This document shows, in pieces, positions 35,414-46,029 of a stretch of 64,000 nucleotides of DNA (positions are counted from its first letter, which is position 1; each line of letters starts with the position of its first letter). The stretch covers positions 186,001 through 250,000 of the forward strand of contig WPDH01000085.1 in assembly GCA_019137255.1 (NCBI GenBank), given 5' to 3'. The notes below the pieces were generated by a model that was not told the origin of the DNA, did not search any database, and saw only the letters and a list, made by a program, of their open reading frames with translations. The position numbers and the translations under genes are program-made. This DNA is from Corinectria fuckeliana. Taxonomy: Eukaryota > Ascomycota > Sordariomycetes > Hypocreales > Nectriaceae.

Positions 35414-36100
35414 GTTTGCATCTCGCTAGACTATTTCATCTACATATACTGAGAGCCAGGAAACAAAATCTAGAAGTAAGTGCTGTACTCTACGGGTGTC
35501 TTCATATCTGCTAACTGCTTCAGAAACGACTGGTTCAATCTATAGATACCTTCTTTGTAAACCGGATTCGCTAGCGGTCCGCAGTCCTGGTCTCACAGCA
35601 GCACTTCTCTACATCTTTGGATTATTTTCTACCGCCATCATTTCTGCGTTTGTCTCTGCTAGGGAATGTTATTAGTCTATCTATGCTCTAGTTCCTTGAA
35701 TACCCCAAGGCCCGGCACTAGACTGCCGAGCCGGCGTTGATCAATTCGCTGACGTACGGATTTGTTGGCGCCAGTGAGCAACCACGCAACCAAATCACAG
35801 CATGAGGGGGTCGGATGGCGACATCGCCTACATGAGAAGCAGCAAATGGAATTGGCGCCTTTACGATTGCTGAGTAACAGAGCTCCTCCAGAGTGATATG
35901 CATCCCACATTGCAACATTGCGGAGTAGGCACATGGTGATCACAAGGTCATCGAATATTCACGTAATAATAAAGTAGCAGTCGTTGTGCCGTCGATCTTA
36001 TATATTCAACAAGAACTCTCGTCCTTATCCTCCTAACTCAAAGCTCCATTTTACCCCAAGAAACCGCACCGATCGTCGTCAAATATCTCCTTCCCTTGCG
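35414..36100. other. Intergenic; 3' flank of bZIP gene and promoter of the dioxygenase gene
   Basis: No gene seen. An ACGT-core motif ATTCACGTAATA lies at about 35956-35967, some 135 bp before the dioxygenase start. AT-rich DNA at 35996-36005 (TCTTATATAT) could serve as a TATA-like element. Confidence 0.45.
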
Positions 36101-37532
36101 ATGCCAGCCGCGGTAGTACAACCGCCCGTCCCGGTCGGGCCTGTTGGCCAGCCTGATATCGCCTACACTCCAAACCGTGACACTTACCTCGCTCGGGTCA
36201 AGCGACGCCAGGAGACCGAAAAAATCGACAAGACCCCCCCTGCGGGATACCCCAAGAACCTTGTATCAGACCTGGTCTGGGATGGCCGAGACTTGGCCCA
36301 GTCGTATGACTGGAACTACTACTTGACTGAGACTGACGTCAAGGAGCTGGACGAGGCACTCCGGAATTTCAAGGGTAAGCTATAATCCCATGTCACAAAC
36401 TGTTTGATTAGGCACTGAGCAAAGGATTTAGCTTTGGACGTGCCCTTGGGTCAGATAAGTCAAGAGACGTTCGTTCTGCCAAAGCTCCACGACACTCTTC
36501 GCGCCATCTCCCGCGAGATCCACCAAGGCCACGGCTTCAAGGTCGTCCGCGGAGTACCCGTGGACAAGTACACCAGGGAAGAGAACATCATAGTCTACGC
36601 CGGGCTAGCCTCTCACATTGCCCCTGTTCGCGGCCGCCAAGACCACCTGTGGCAAGGACAACCCGCCGATGTCGTCCTCGCTCACATCAAAGACATCAGC
36701 AGAGAGGTCGATGCTCAACGGATTGGCGCCCCCGCGTACACTGCCGAGAAGCAGGTTTTCCACACTGATGCCGGAGACGTCATTGCTCTGTTTGCCCTTG
36801 GCGAAGCGGCGGAAGGGGGACAGAGCTATCTGTCCAGCAGTTGGCAGGTATATAACGAACTGGCAGCCACGAGGCCCGACCTCATCCGAACACTAGCAGA
36901 GCCATGGGCATCCGACGAGTGAGTGACTTCAAACTCGAAAGGAAATCACAACCATAGATTAATGGGTTGAAAACAGGTTTGGCAGAGCTGGGAAGAGATA
37001 TACCCTCCGTCCGCTGGTGCACCATCAGCCAGCCACTGCAGAGACACCCGAGCGTCTCATCATCCAGTACGCCCGCCGTCAGTTCACGGGCTACTGGGGC
37101 CTTCCGCGATCCGCGGACATTCCTCCCATCACGGAGGCTCAGGCGGAGGCTCTGGACACGCTCCACTTCCTAGCCGAGAAGTATGCGGCATCGCTGGACT
37201 TCCACAAGGGAGACATTCAGTTCGTGAACAACCTGAGCATCTTCCACGCACGCGGAGGATTCAAAGACTCGCCAGAGAAGAAGTGAGTGGAAGTGTTTCA
37301 ATCCCGTTGCATCTTTGTTAGCTGACTTTCTTTTTCCAGGCGCCATCTCGTCCGCCTGTGGCTCCGCGACCCCGAGCTTGCTTGGGAGACACCGGCGGTT
37401 CTCCAGCCGCGGTGGGACAACCTCTACGACGGCGTAACGCCCGAGAAAACAGTCTTCCCACTTGAACCAGCTATACGGAGCAGCAGTGACGCTTCCAAGG
37501 TCGATGCTGCCCTGAGGGTTGGCAAAACCTAG
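36101..37532 (+). CDS. TauD/TfdA-family Fe(II)/2-oxoglutarate-dependent dioxygenase
   Basis: Four exons (36101-36374, 36432-36918, 36977-37282, 37340-37532) give 419 residues. The start MPAAVVQPPVP follows a CG-rich leader; a longer frame upstream has no conserved content. The iron ligands are visible: HTD in QVFHTDAGDVIALFALG and the distal His in NNLSIFHARGGF; the 2-oxoglutarate-binding Arg is in RHLVRLWLRDP. These define the TauD/TfdA fold. The N-terminal YPKNLVSDLVWDG is typical of fungal members. Such enzymes hydroxylate small substrates (taurine and other sulfonates, or diverse carboxylates); the true substrate is unknown. A permease gene of the methionine type follows 1.3 kb downstream on the same strand. 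Confidence 0.94.
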
Positions 37533-38833
37533 GTTTCGAGGATCGGCTATGTAAAGCTTCAACGCCTTTACCCTGACCGTGTTCCGTGCTAGTTTGGCAA
37601 GACATATGCTTCATTCTTAACCTTCTTGCAGTGCTTCGAATGTTCCTTTTTGACGGCAAACCGGGGCAAGGGTCTTTACGGACTAGGGTAAGCTTGTTCA
37701 AAGACCCATATGAGCAATGAATAGTGCAGTATGTATAGGGCAAATTCGGCGGAAGGCTTGGGTCCCGTGTACGTAGTGAAAAAGCCATCATACTTGAATT
37801 ACGGCTGGACAAAATCGGCAAGCATCGGCATTTGATGTTCCACCGTGATGGCGGCTCGCTGCAGAATCACGATAACACGATTCATGAGCCGTGCTAAATC
37901 TGGCAACCCCCACGACAGAACCGTTAACCCCAGGTATCTCTGACCAACGAGGATCCATATATCATGAAGATATCAAAGTCGAATTAATTGGTTACAACCA
38001 TCAACTGGGTTTGACCTCGTGTTGGAGCCTGTCGCGCGTCGGGCCGGCGGCTGGTCTCCCCGGTCGGTAGATCCCATCACATCAAACGCTAGGAATATGA
38101 CGACATATGCGGTGTCCCCGAGAACTTCGGTCTGGGGATTCCTCGATTGTTTGCTATTGTGGGATAATTACATGCCTTAAACCCCAAGGAGATGCAGGTT
38201 GCCAGGGTGCCCTAGTAGGAGCCAAAACCTACTATTACACAGTAAGTGTCAACGCCCCCCGTTTTATATGCCGTTGTCGTCCCTATTGCCTCGGGTTGAG
38301 GTGGCCCTGGACAGTCTCGAACGTCACCTCTGTCGGCGACCCTAGTAAACCATTACCAATCGGGCAGCTGTCGTGTCTCAGGGAGAGTTGATCGATTGCG
38401 TTATCTGCACCTTGCATCAAGACATTGTTCCGCGCCGCGCGTGTCCCATAGGCATCCCGCAGTTTCCATATCCCGCTCGGGTTCGGAATGGGAGATGATC
38501 GTGTTACCGTGGACCAACAGTGGCCCCATCCAGCTGTCGATTCTTTGCCAGGCAAGAGATCATTCCCAGTAGGGGCCGCGTCAGGGTGATGTGCGTGCCA
38601 TTCCATTGCTCCGTCTCGTCATCGAAACCAACTCTAGTAAGGGTGGCCAGAAGGCCCGTGTGTCTGCTGCAGGCCTTTTTTCTTTTGCACTGGAGGGAAC
38701 ATGTATATATCTTCTAGACCCTCATGATCCCTGTGGTGGAAGCCTTGAAACGTGCAGCGCATCTAGTCTGCTCACCTGAAGATTCCCAGCAAAGACCGTG
38801 TCGACGAGCACTCCGGGGAGATTCTGTCCAACC
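37533..38833. other. Intergenic region before the permease gene
   Basis: About 1.3 kb without a supportable gene. Short frames on both strands lack family motifs. It contains the 3' flank of the dioxygenase gene and presumably the permease promoter. Confidence 0.5.
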
Positions 38834-41087
38834 ATGTCGTTCTGGCGCCGGCCGTTCAGCAACCGGCAAGGCGACTCCGCCGAAGCCGAGGAGCGTGGAC
38901 GAGAAGAACAGCAAGACAGCAACGCCGCCGAGTTCTCGGACGGCAGCGCTCACTACGTCGTGGGAAAGGCGGGCAACGACTCCGAAGTCTCTTACCAGGA
39001 TGCGATCGGTGCGCCCATCGAGGTCGACTCCCCGTTGGGATACTCCGTGGGACCCATCACCATCATCTTCCTGAACATAAGCAAGATGATCGGCACTGGC
39101 ATCTTCTCGACCCGTAGGTTCAGACCATCCTGCGTTTCGTCTCGTGTCCCGGTTTCTGACTCTTGGATAGCATCAAACATTCTGAAAGGAACCGGCAGCA
39201 TTGGCTTGAGCTTGATATACTGGGCGCTCGGCTTCGTAACCTCGATCACGGCATTCGCTGTCTACCTGGAGTTCGCCTCGTACTTCCCCAACCGCTCTGG
39301 ATCGGAAGTCGTCTACCTGGAACAAGCGTTTCCACGGCCCAAGTGGCTGTTCCCAACCGCCTTCGCGTTCCAGTCCGTGGTCTTGTCTTTTAGCAGCGGC
39401 AACGCCATTGGTAAGCGACAGAAAGCCGCTTTGATTTGCGAGTCTCCTAACACACGGCAGTGCTTGCGGAGTATCTCTTTGCCATCGGAACCCATGACCC
39501 CACGGCGTGGGAGTTGAAGGGCGTGGCTATTGCTGGCTACACCCTGGCGGTCCTCTGTAAGTATCATGGGTGTAGGCAAGTGAATCTTTTCAGCGATGCT
39601 GATGATGACTAGTGGTTGCTCTCCACACCAAATACGCGTACTGGTTTTCGAATGCGATAGGAGTCGTCAAGGTCCTCACCCTCGTCTTCATCGCCATCAC
39701 TGGTTTTGTAGTGCTTGGAGGCCACACCTCCGTCGAGAACCCAACGGCGAACTTCCACAACTCATTCGAGGGGAAAGCGACACCATATGGAATCACCAAC
39801 GCGCTTTACAAAATCATCTTTTCGTACGCCGGCTACGAGAATGCCTTCAACGTTGTCAACGAAGTCAAGGTGAGAGTCCAAGGCGCCACTGCTTTCCATG
39901 AGCGTTTGCTGACGATGGAGCACGTAGAACCCCGTCAAGCAGATCCGCAAGAACGGCACCATTGCTCTCTTTGCCGTGACGGCGCTTTATATCTTGACAA
40001 TTATCGCCTATTACGCTGCTAGTAAGCTACCCAGTCCCTCAATCGTGTCAGACTCTCAAATCCTGACCAGTATCCAACCAGTCCCCAAGGTCGACATTAT
40101 GGAGGCCAGCCAAGTGACGGCAACTCTGTTCTTCAACAACGTCTTTGGATCCAGCCGCGCATCGAGGGGCCTCAATGTGCTCATTGCGTTGAGTGCCCTT
40201 GGCAATTTGATCGCCGTCCTTTTAGGAACATCCCGCATTATTCGAGAATGTGGAAGGTCAGTCACCGTCTCCTGGAAAATGGCTACTTGCATGTCCGCTG
40301 ACTACGGGGTGCCACAGACAAGGCGTTCTCCCTTGGCCTCGATTTTGGGCGTCTACACGACCCTTCGGAACCGCGCTGGGCCCTTATTTTGCCAAATGGG
40401 TCATCACCATCGTGATGATCATCGCCCCTCCCGCCGGCGATGCGTTCAACTTCAGTAAGTCATGGTACCCCTAGTCCGATATTCCTCGGCCAGGCGCTGA
40501 GACAAGTTCACAGTCACGGATCTGAAGGTCTTCCCGGCCGCCTTCTTCGACTTCATCATGGCCGTCGGTCTGATCATTGTCCGTCGTCGCCGTAAGCGTC
40601 TCGGCCTCCCTCCCCCGACGTTCAAGGCGTGGGACTGGGTCCTGGCTTTCAACATCCTCAAGAACATCTATCTTCTGGTCATGCCTTGGTACCCACCGGA
40701 CGGCGGCCCGTACTCCGGCGATGTGAGCTTCTGGTATGCAACGTACGCTGCTGCTGGCTTGGGAATGTAAGTGTTTTCTCGGAGTTTCCTCCTGATTAGT
40801 CGAGCACCGCTGACGTTGGATTCTTTAGCCTGATTGCGTGCGGCGTCTACCACTGGATCTGGACCGTCGGAATCCCCAAGCTGCGCGGATACCGGATCCG
40901 GCAGGAAATTCTCGAGCTCGAGGACGGCGCGCAGAGCCAAAGTCTTATCAAGGTGCCGATCGCCGAGTTGGAGGCGTGGGATGCGTCTCACGACCACGCG
41001 GGACGGCGGGTGGCCTCGAATGTACAGGAGACGACACTCGGCGAGAAAGGAGCAGACACAGACTCGAGCAAAGGCCAAGCCAAATAG
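38834..41087 (+). CDS. mup1: APC-superfamily amino-acid permease, high-affinity methionine permease type
   Basis: Nine exons (38834-39113, 39171-39410, 39461-39556, 39613-39869, 39928-40021, 40082-40256, 40318-40454, 40514-40766, 40829-41087) give 596 residues; every junction keeps frame with GT-AG introns of 47-62 nt. The start has an ACC ATG context. About twelve membrane helices are predicted. The first carries the family signature GPITIIFLNISKMIGTGIFS followed by P; other markers are YLEFASYFPNRSGSEVVYLE and GYENAFNVVNEVKNPVKQIR. The acidic N-terminal tail (AEAEERGREEQQD) is cytosolic. It resembles yeast Mup1-type plasma-membrane methionine importers; substrate specificity is inferred from family likeness only, hence the gene symbol is tentative. 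Confidence 0.93.
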
Positions 41088-41371
41088 ACGGCCAGTTTGT
41101 GCGGGTGTGGTTGGGGAGTCTACAAGCACTAATCGTTCGTTGTAACTAAACGATGTCCCATTGCCCAGTATCAGCCCGACTTAAGAGACATGCCAACACA
41201 AGATCCAAAAGAAAAGACTCTTCACTCCGTCGGTCTCATATCTCGTTTCTGTTTTCTATTTAATTATTCCGTGGAAGGCTGGGATTTTCCTTGGGGCTTC
41301 TGGCCGTAAGCCAAAACCCTGGGAGCTGGTCAGTACCATGGTGAAAGGTCCTCGTGGCATGGAAGCGATGC

Positions 41372-42948
41372 CTACATCTCTACATATCCATGGATATTGG
41401 GGTCCATGAGATGCCTCTTCATATCAGCCAAGAACGTCTGTGTCTCTCCATACGACCACTGCAACCTTGTTAGCCCCGACGCCTCCAACAGCCTACATCA
41501 TCGATAAAGACCCGTGTATTATACTCACGCCAAGAACGCCCGTCATCATCCTCAGCCCGAACCCCTCCAGCCCGTCGATCAAGAACGCGCGGCACCACGT
41601 CCCCCAAAGCTTCAGCGTCTCGTGCCGAGGCCAGCGGCCGATGGGCAGCTTGAGGCGGAGCTCGGTGACGTTCCGGAAGCCGGCCTGGCGCATCGAGTCG
41701 GCGGCGAGCTCGCAGGCCATGAAGGTCTTGCCCGTCTGCTCGCCGGCGACGGCGAAGATGTGCTCCAACTTGGAGAAGGGCATGTCGGGCGCGACGGTGC
41801 CGTCCTCGGACTTGGTCTTGACGCTGAGCTCGACCTGCTCGACCCAGCCGCCGGGGGCTAGGTGGTCGAGCACCCGGCGGTGGAAGGCGGGCCAGGAGGT
41901 GACGGAGCCCGTGAGCATGCCGACGTGGACGAAGCCGAAGTTGTTCTTGGGATATGTCCAGGCGAGATCGACGTCGTCGACTTCGAACTTTACATTCACG
42001 GGCACCTGAGCAGGACCGAGTCAGTGGCGAGATGAAGGCGGACAAGCCGAAAGCCAGAGCTACAATACCATGCTTGGTTGGACAGGGGATAGGTCAACGC
42101 CAATGACTTCGGCCGATTCGTGCTTCTGAGCAAACTCTCTACGGTCGGGTTCAGCTTTCAGGCGAATCTGATACCGAGTGAGATGGGCTTACATGGTCCA
42201 AATTCCGGTGCCGCAGCCAACGTCTAGGACTTTCTGCACAGCTGATCAGTCTCCATTATAGGGAATTGTGGTTTGCAGCAGTATTCGCCTGTGGGTTTTG
42301 CGGAATAGGCGCGAGGTATAATCGGCCATCGAGGACTGTAAGGAACATGGAGTGCCTGAGCAGTAATGAATTTGATTCAACAGTATAGGCTCTGGCGGAA
42401 TGACTCCTACATGAAGTCTTCCGTGTCTAGTTGCCGCTCGTCATTTGGGCCCCTGGTAGACACTGTGTCAAGTCGCACGCGTGGAAGACTGGCGGGGGGC
42501 CAGTTACCAGTATAAACCGTCGCGGTAGGCATGATATCGGCGTCCATTCTCCCAGGTATACTTTGACACCGACGATGACAAGGACTTCGTGTCGTCCTCG
42601 TCCCAGCTAGTGCCTTGATTAGTTACGGCGATGATTCTAAGGGGCCTGTATGGCGAGATACGAGGGAGACGCACGAGTCTATTCCCAAGGCGGAGTCGTT
42701 GTCGTTGGTACCATCATCCTACCCCAGATCAGCTTCAGCATGACTAGTCGATTGAAGAATTGCTATATCTCAACGGTCGATTCCGCTAGCAGCAGCATGG
42801 CAACTAGATGCGTGAATGGTGGTGAATGCTTGGTGGGTGGCTTTTGAACGGAGCCCTAATGCCTCATTCTCACGTCGAGGCAGAAACTCACCACGGCAAT
42901 ATGTCCCGTGCCCAAGCTGTGCTGCTCTACGGTATCCTGATGCGCCAT
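41372..42948 (-). CDS. LaeA/UMTA-like SAM-dependent methyltransferase (5' exon uncertain)
   Basis: Exons on the complement: 41372-41458, 41529-42005, 42069-42138, 42193-42233, 42289-42355, 42411-42452, and one from 42508 to 42606 or 42613. A possible first exon (42892-42948, MAHQDTVEQHSLGTGHIAV) has a strong GTGAGT donor but its phase does not match the next exon, so another small exon or a different start is missing. The protein is about 310 residues: YTWENGRRYHAYRDG, the SAM motif VLDVGCGTGIWT, EVIGVDLSPVQPSMVPVNV, FEVDDVDLAWTYPKN, LAPGGWVEQVE and the C-terminus WSYGETQTFLADMK. The intron after 42289 would use a GC donor (GCGAAT). Such proteins act in secondary metabolism or its regulation; target unknown. 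Confidence 0.85.
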
Positions 42949-44037
42949 CTTGAGCGGCTCTGAATTAACGGATATGGCGTTCTGGCGATGTCTGCCGGGA
43001 GGCTCGGGGAAATAGAGGAGTGGGACAAAGTCGATGGAGAGGTCTACTTCGTAGTCCGACTGAGTATGCGTACGGTACAGAAGTGGAGTTAATTGAGTTG
43101 ATAAATGGCAGTATTTGTCAATGATCAACCGACGATACCAGTAATATCTCTCACTTTAATTCCCGTCAAAACGTCAGTCAGAAGTAAGGTGCAACGCTAC
43201 GCCTCTGGTCGACCTGTGACGGGTGTCTCATCCGTAGTCCCCGCGTACTATTAGTGACGATCACAGGGCCGATGGCATGCAGTACGATGCAGGTAATGCT
43301 CTGTGTTTATCCAATGAGTTGGTTCCAGGGATTTCGAACACCAGGAAGCAAACACCATGCCAGTACTGCACCATACTGACTTATCACGGGGACAAAACAA
43401 CCGGACATGATCTTCTCTCTTGAGCAATTCGAGACAGGAAACACATCTAGTCGGTATGGCGGGATAAATGACAACATGCAGTTTTCGCCTCGTCCAGCTG
43501 CATCAAGGGATCAATGCCAGGGTCCTCCATGCCAAGCCAAACAAAACCCCTGGCCGCCATTGTACCATGCAAGCTGTATTCGTACACGTCAGAGCACTGC
43601 CTGTAGTATAACCCCATGTCAGTTGGTACAAAAAAGGCAACTCGGAAGACTCGGAAACATGGCGACCGACGTCTCGCCTTGCCACCTCCCGTATTTGGCC
43701 TTGTGACACCACACTATGAGAAGCTCATTCATAAGACGCAAATTATATTTCATATTGCCGAGGTACCTCGTACCTTGCAAAAGACAGCAGAAGAAAAACA
43801 ATCAGTCTGGATAACGGTAACACTGATAACAAGTAAAAGAGCATTATTGATGTGATACGACTAGGGAAAGGCTCTCAACTCTCTGCTTTGTCAAATGTGA
43901 CTTGGTTCCCAGCGAGAGTCGAGACTTGACCCCCTATTGCCTGACTCGGTCAATTTGTGTAGCCAACGGGTTAGAACCGCAATGTTGTCTCCCTTTTAAT
44001 CTGGGACTACCATATCCTCCAAAGCCGCAACAGGATT
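42949..44037. other. Intergenic region
   Basis: About 1.1 kb between the methyltransferase and the Pro/Ala-rich gene. It includes probable promoter or leader of the methyltransferase. No gene or RNA seen. Confidence 0.5.
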
Positions 44038-45249
44038 CTATGCCCCGTACAAGTGGCGCAGGCGAGCGGGCGGCAGCGCGACAACCTTCTGGGCGGGCAA
44101 AGAGGACGCAAGTACAGACTTCGGAACCCTGGCAGAGCCAGGCGAAGAGGCCCGATGAGGCGCAGCCGCCGTCGAAGGCGCGAGAGCAGTCATCAAAGCT
44201 CTAGCAACGGTCGGGGCTAGGGCAATTGCCGGGAGGCTCGCAAGATGCGGTAGAGGAGCCGGGGCCGGGGCCGTCGCCACGCCGGGCAGCGGTCCGGGAG
44301 CCGGCACTCGGGCGGCAGCGGGGGCGGCAGCAGCCCCGGGCCGTGGCGCGACTTCCGGGCGAGGCGCAACCCGTGGCCGAGAAGCAATCTCTGGACGCGG
44401 CGCAACATCCGGGCGAGGCGCAACCTTGGGAGTGGGACCCACGGCGGGCCGAGCCGCAACAACCGGGGCGGCAATGACCTCGGGCGCGCGGGAGCCTTTG
44501 GGGACCGGTGCAGCCACGGGGAGCCGAGCCGCTCCGGGGAATCGCGCAGACCCGGGAAGCTGAGCGGGCGCCGGGCGCCGGGCCACCGCGGGCGTAGACC
44601 CGACCGTCGGGGCCGTGCCGACGGCGGGAGCTCCGACCACGGCGGGGGCACGCGTTGGCAACGGCGTGGTAGCCTCAGAGGCAGTCGCCGTCGTAGCGCC
44701 GGAGGCCTGCCGGGGCCGAGGTGTCGCGGCCCGGGGAGCTATTACGGTGGGCACGCCGGGGACCCCGGAACCGCCGGAGACCTGCCGCGGTCGGGCCGTA
44801 GAGGCGGCGGAGACCTGCCGCGATCGCGGCTTGGGAGGGGCCACAACGGGCGTGTCCACCTCCGGGCTCTCGGGCACGGCTGGCAGAGGCTCGGTCGGCG
44901 TAACGGGGCGTTCCGTCTCCGTCTCCGCCTCCGTCACTTTCTCTGGCATCGACTTCGGCTCCTCAGGCCTCGCCTTGACGGGCTCGGTCGGCGTGGCCGG
45001 GCGCTCGGGCTGGTTCAACGACGCAGTGGAGGACCTCCTCCCCAGCGTCGCGTTGGAGCCCCGGCGGCGCGGCGTCGGCGTCGTCGGGCGGCCTCCTCCC
45101 CTGGTCGGCGTTCCGGGACGCCCCGCGCGGGTCGACGTCGGCGTCGGCGCCGCGGGGCCGTCGGGAAGCGGCCGCCGGACGGGGCTGGTGCGACGGACCG
45201 ATGCCTTGGTCGCGGCAGCGAAGCGCGGGGAACCAGGAGCGTCAGCCAT
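44038..45249 (-). CDS. Pro/Ala-rich low-complexity protein
   Basis: A single exon of 403 residues starting at an optimal-context ATG (CACC ATG GCT) as MADAPGSPRFAAATKASVRR. The open frame extends 54 codons upstream, but this start fits better. Residues 1-100 are basic and Ser/Thr/Pro-rich with repeated TPT and SPxR-like motifs; the middle has acidic patches (EKVTEAETETE); residues about 230-400 are nearly all Pro, Ala, Arg and Val, with tandem degenerate units such as VAPRPDVAPRPEIASRPR. No globular domain, signal peptide or membrane helix is visible. Disordered scaffold or cytoskeleton-associated proteins look like this, but I do not recognise a family. The 1.2 kb open frame with suitable codon bias argues it is real. 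Confidence 0.6.
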   Translation of the reverse strand: MADAPGSPRFAAATKASVRRTSPVRRPLPDGPAAPTPTSTRAGRPGTPTRGGGRPTTPTPRRRGSNATLGRRSSTASLNQPERPATPTEPVKARPEEPKSMPEKVTEAETETERPVTPTEPLPAVPESPEVDTPVVAPPKPRSRQVSAASTARPRQVSGGSGVPGVPTVIAPRAATPRPRQASGATTATASEATTPLPTRAPAVVGAPAVGTAPTVGSTPAVARRPAPAQLPGSARFPGAARLPVAAPVPKGSRAPEVIAAPVVAARPAVGPTPKVAPRPDVAPRPEIASRPRVAPRPEVAPRPGAAAAPAAARVPAPGPLPGVATAPAPAPLPHLASLPAIALAPTVARALMTALAPSTAAAPHRASSPGSARVPKSVLASSLPAQKVVALPPARLRHLYGA

Positions 45250-46029
45250 GGTGATGTGCGAGATGCGTGTATCTGGAAACTTGGTCTCAAGGGACAGACA
45301 GGACTCGGGATTGAAAGAAGGGATGGGACGGGGTGGAGGAAGGGGGAGGGCTGGCATATAAGACCCAGCGCTGTGCTTCCGGTCCGTTCCCGTCTCGTCT
45401 GGGGAACGCATGCAAGGCGATGCATCTGCCAGCTATGCGGCATATTAATCTGTATATACGGAGTGATGTCTGCAGTATTGACCTGTCGGCTGGCGTCTAC
45501 GCCGAGACATTGTCGTCCCGGCCATGGATGACCCCGGATGGGTTGCACAACACGCGCGGCGAGGCTGTATCAGGACAGACGGGAATGGCCGGGCGCTACC
45601 ATTTGCCGGCATCTGTGAGGCTTGCTGCCCCACGACGATGCATTCCGCGTGTGGGTTTGACGCGTTACTCAGCCCTTGCTCCTGTTCCTTGGCAACTTGT
45701 TCTTTGTCTCTGTTGTCTATGTGTGACATGGCGCACATCATCGGAACATGCTGGCTGGGACATCCCTGCCAGCGTGGGAGGAGCCAGCACGACAAGCTTC
45801 CCAAGAGCAATCAATCAAGATTGCATCAGGAGGAGAGATGAATCTCAGTACAATGGCAACTGACTATTTGCACGTATGAGTCTCCAGCTTGACGAGTTAT
45901 GCTTGAGCTGATAGAGCGCTCAATCTAAGTAATTATACTCTATCTATCTATCCTCAGCCTATAGAGTTACCACGTATAGAGCAGCTATATAAGACAATCT
46001 TACTACTATCCTTTCCAGCTATATACTGC
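45250..46029. other. Intergenic, with a TpA-rich patch near 45890-46029
   Basis: The 3' end of this interval (45890-46029) switches to AT-rich, TpA-heavy sequence (ATAGAGTTACCACGTATAGA-like) resembling the RIP-mutated block at the left of the window. It may be a short relic of a repeat. The rest is the upstream region of the Pro/Ala-rich gene; no other gene seen. Confidence 0.4.

Noticed and set aside
44615..45361. 248-codon plus-strand frame rich in Gly/Val/Arg
   Set aside because: Antisense shadow of the Pro/Ala-rich gene. The minus-strand start has a much better context, although in low-complexity DNA this choice is less certain than elsewhere.
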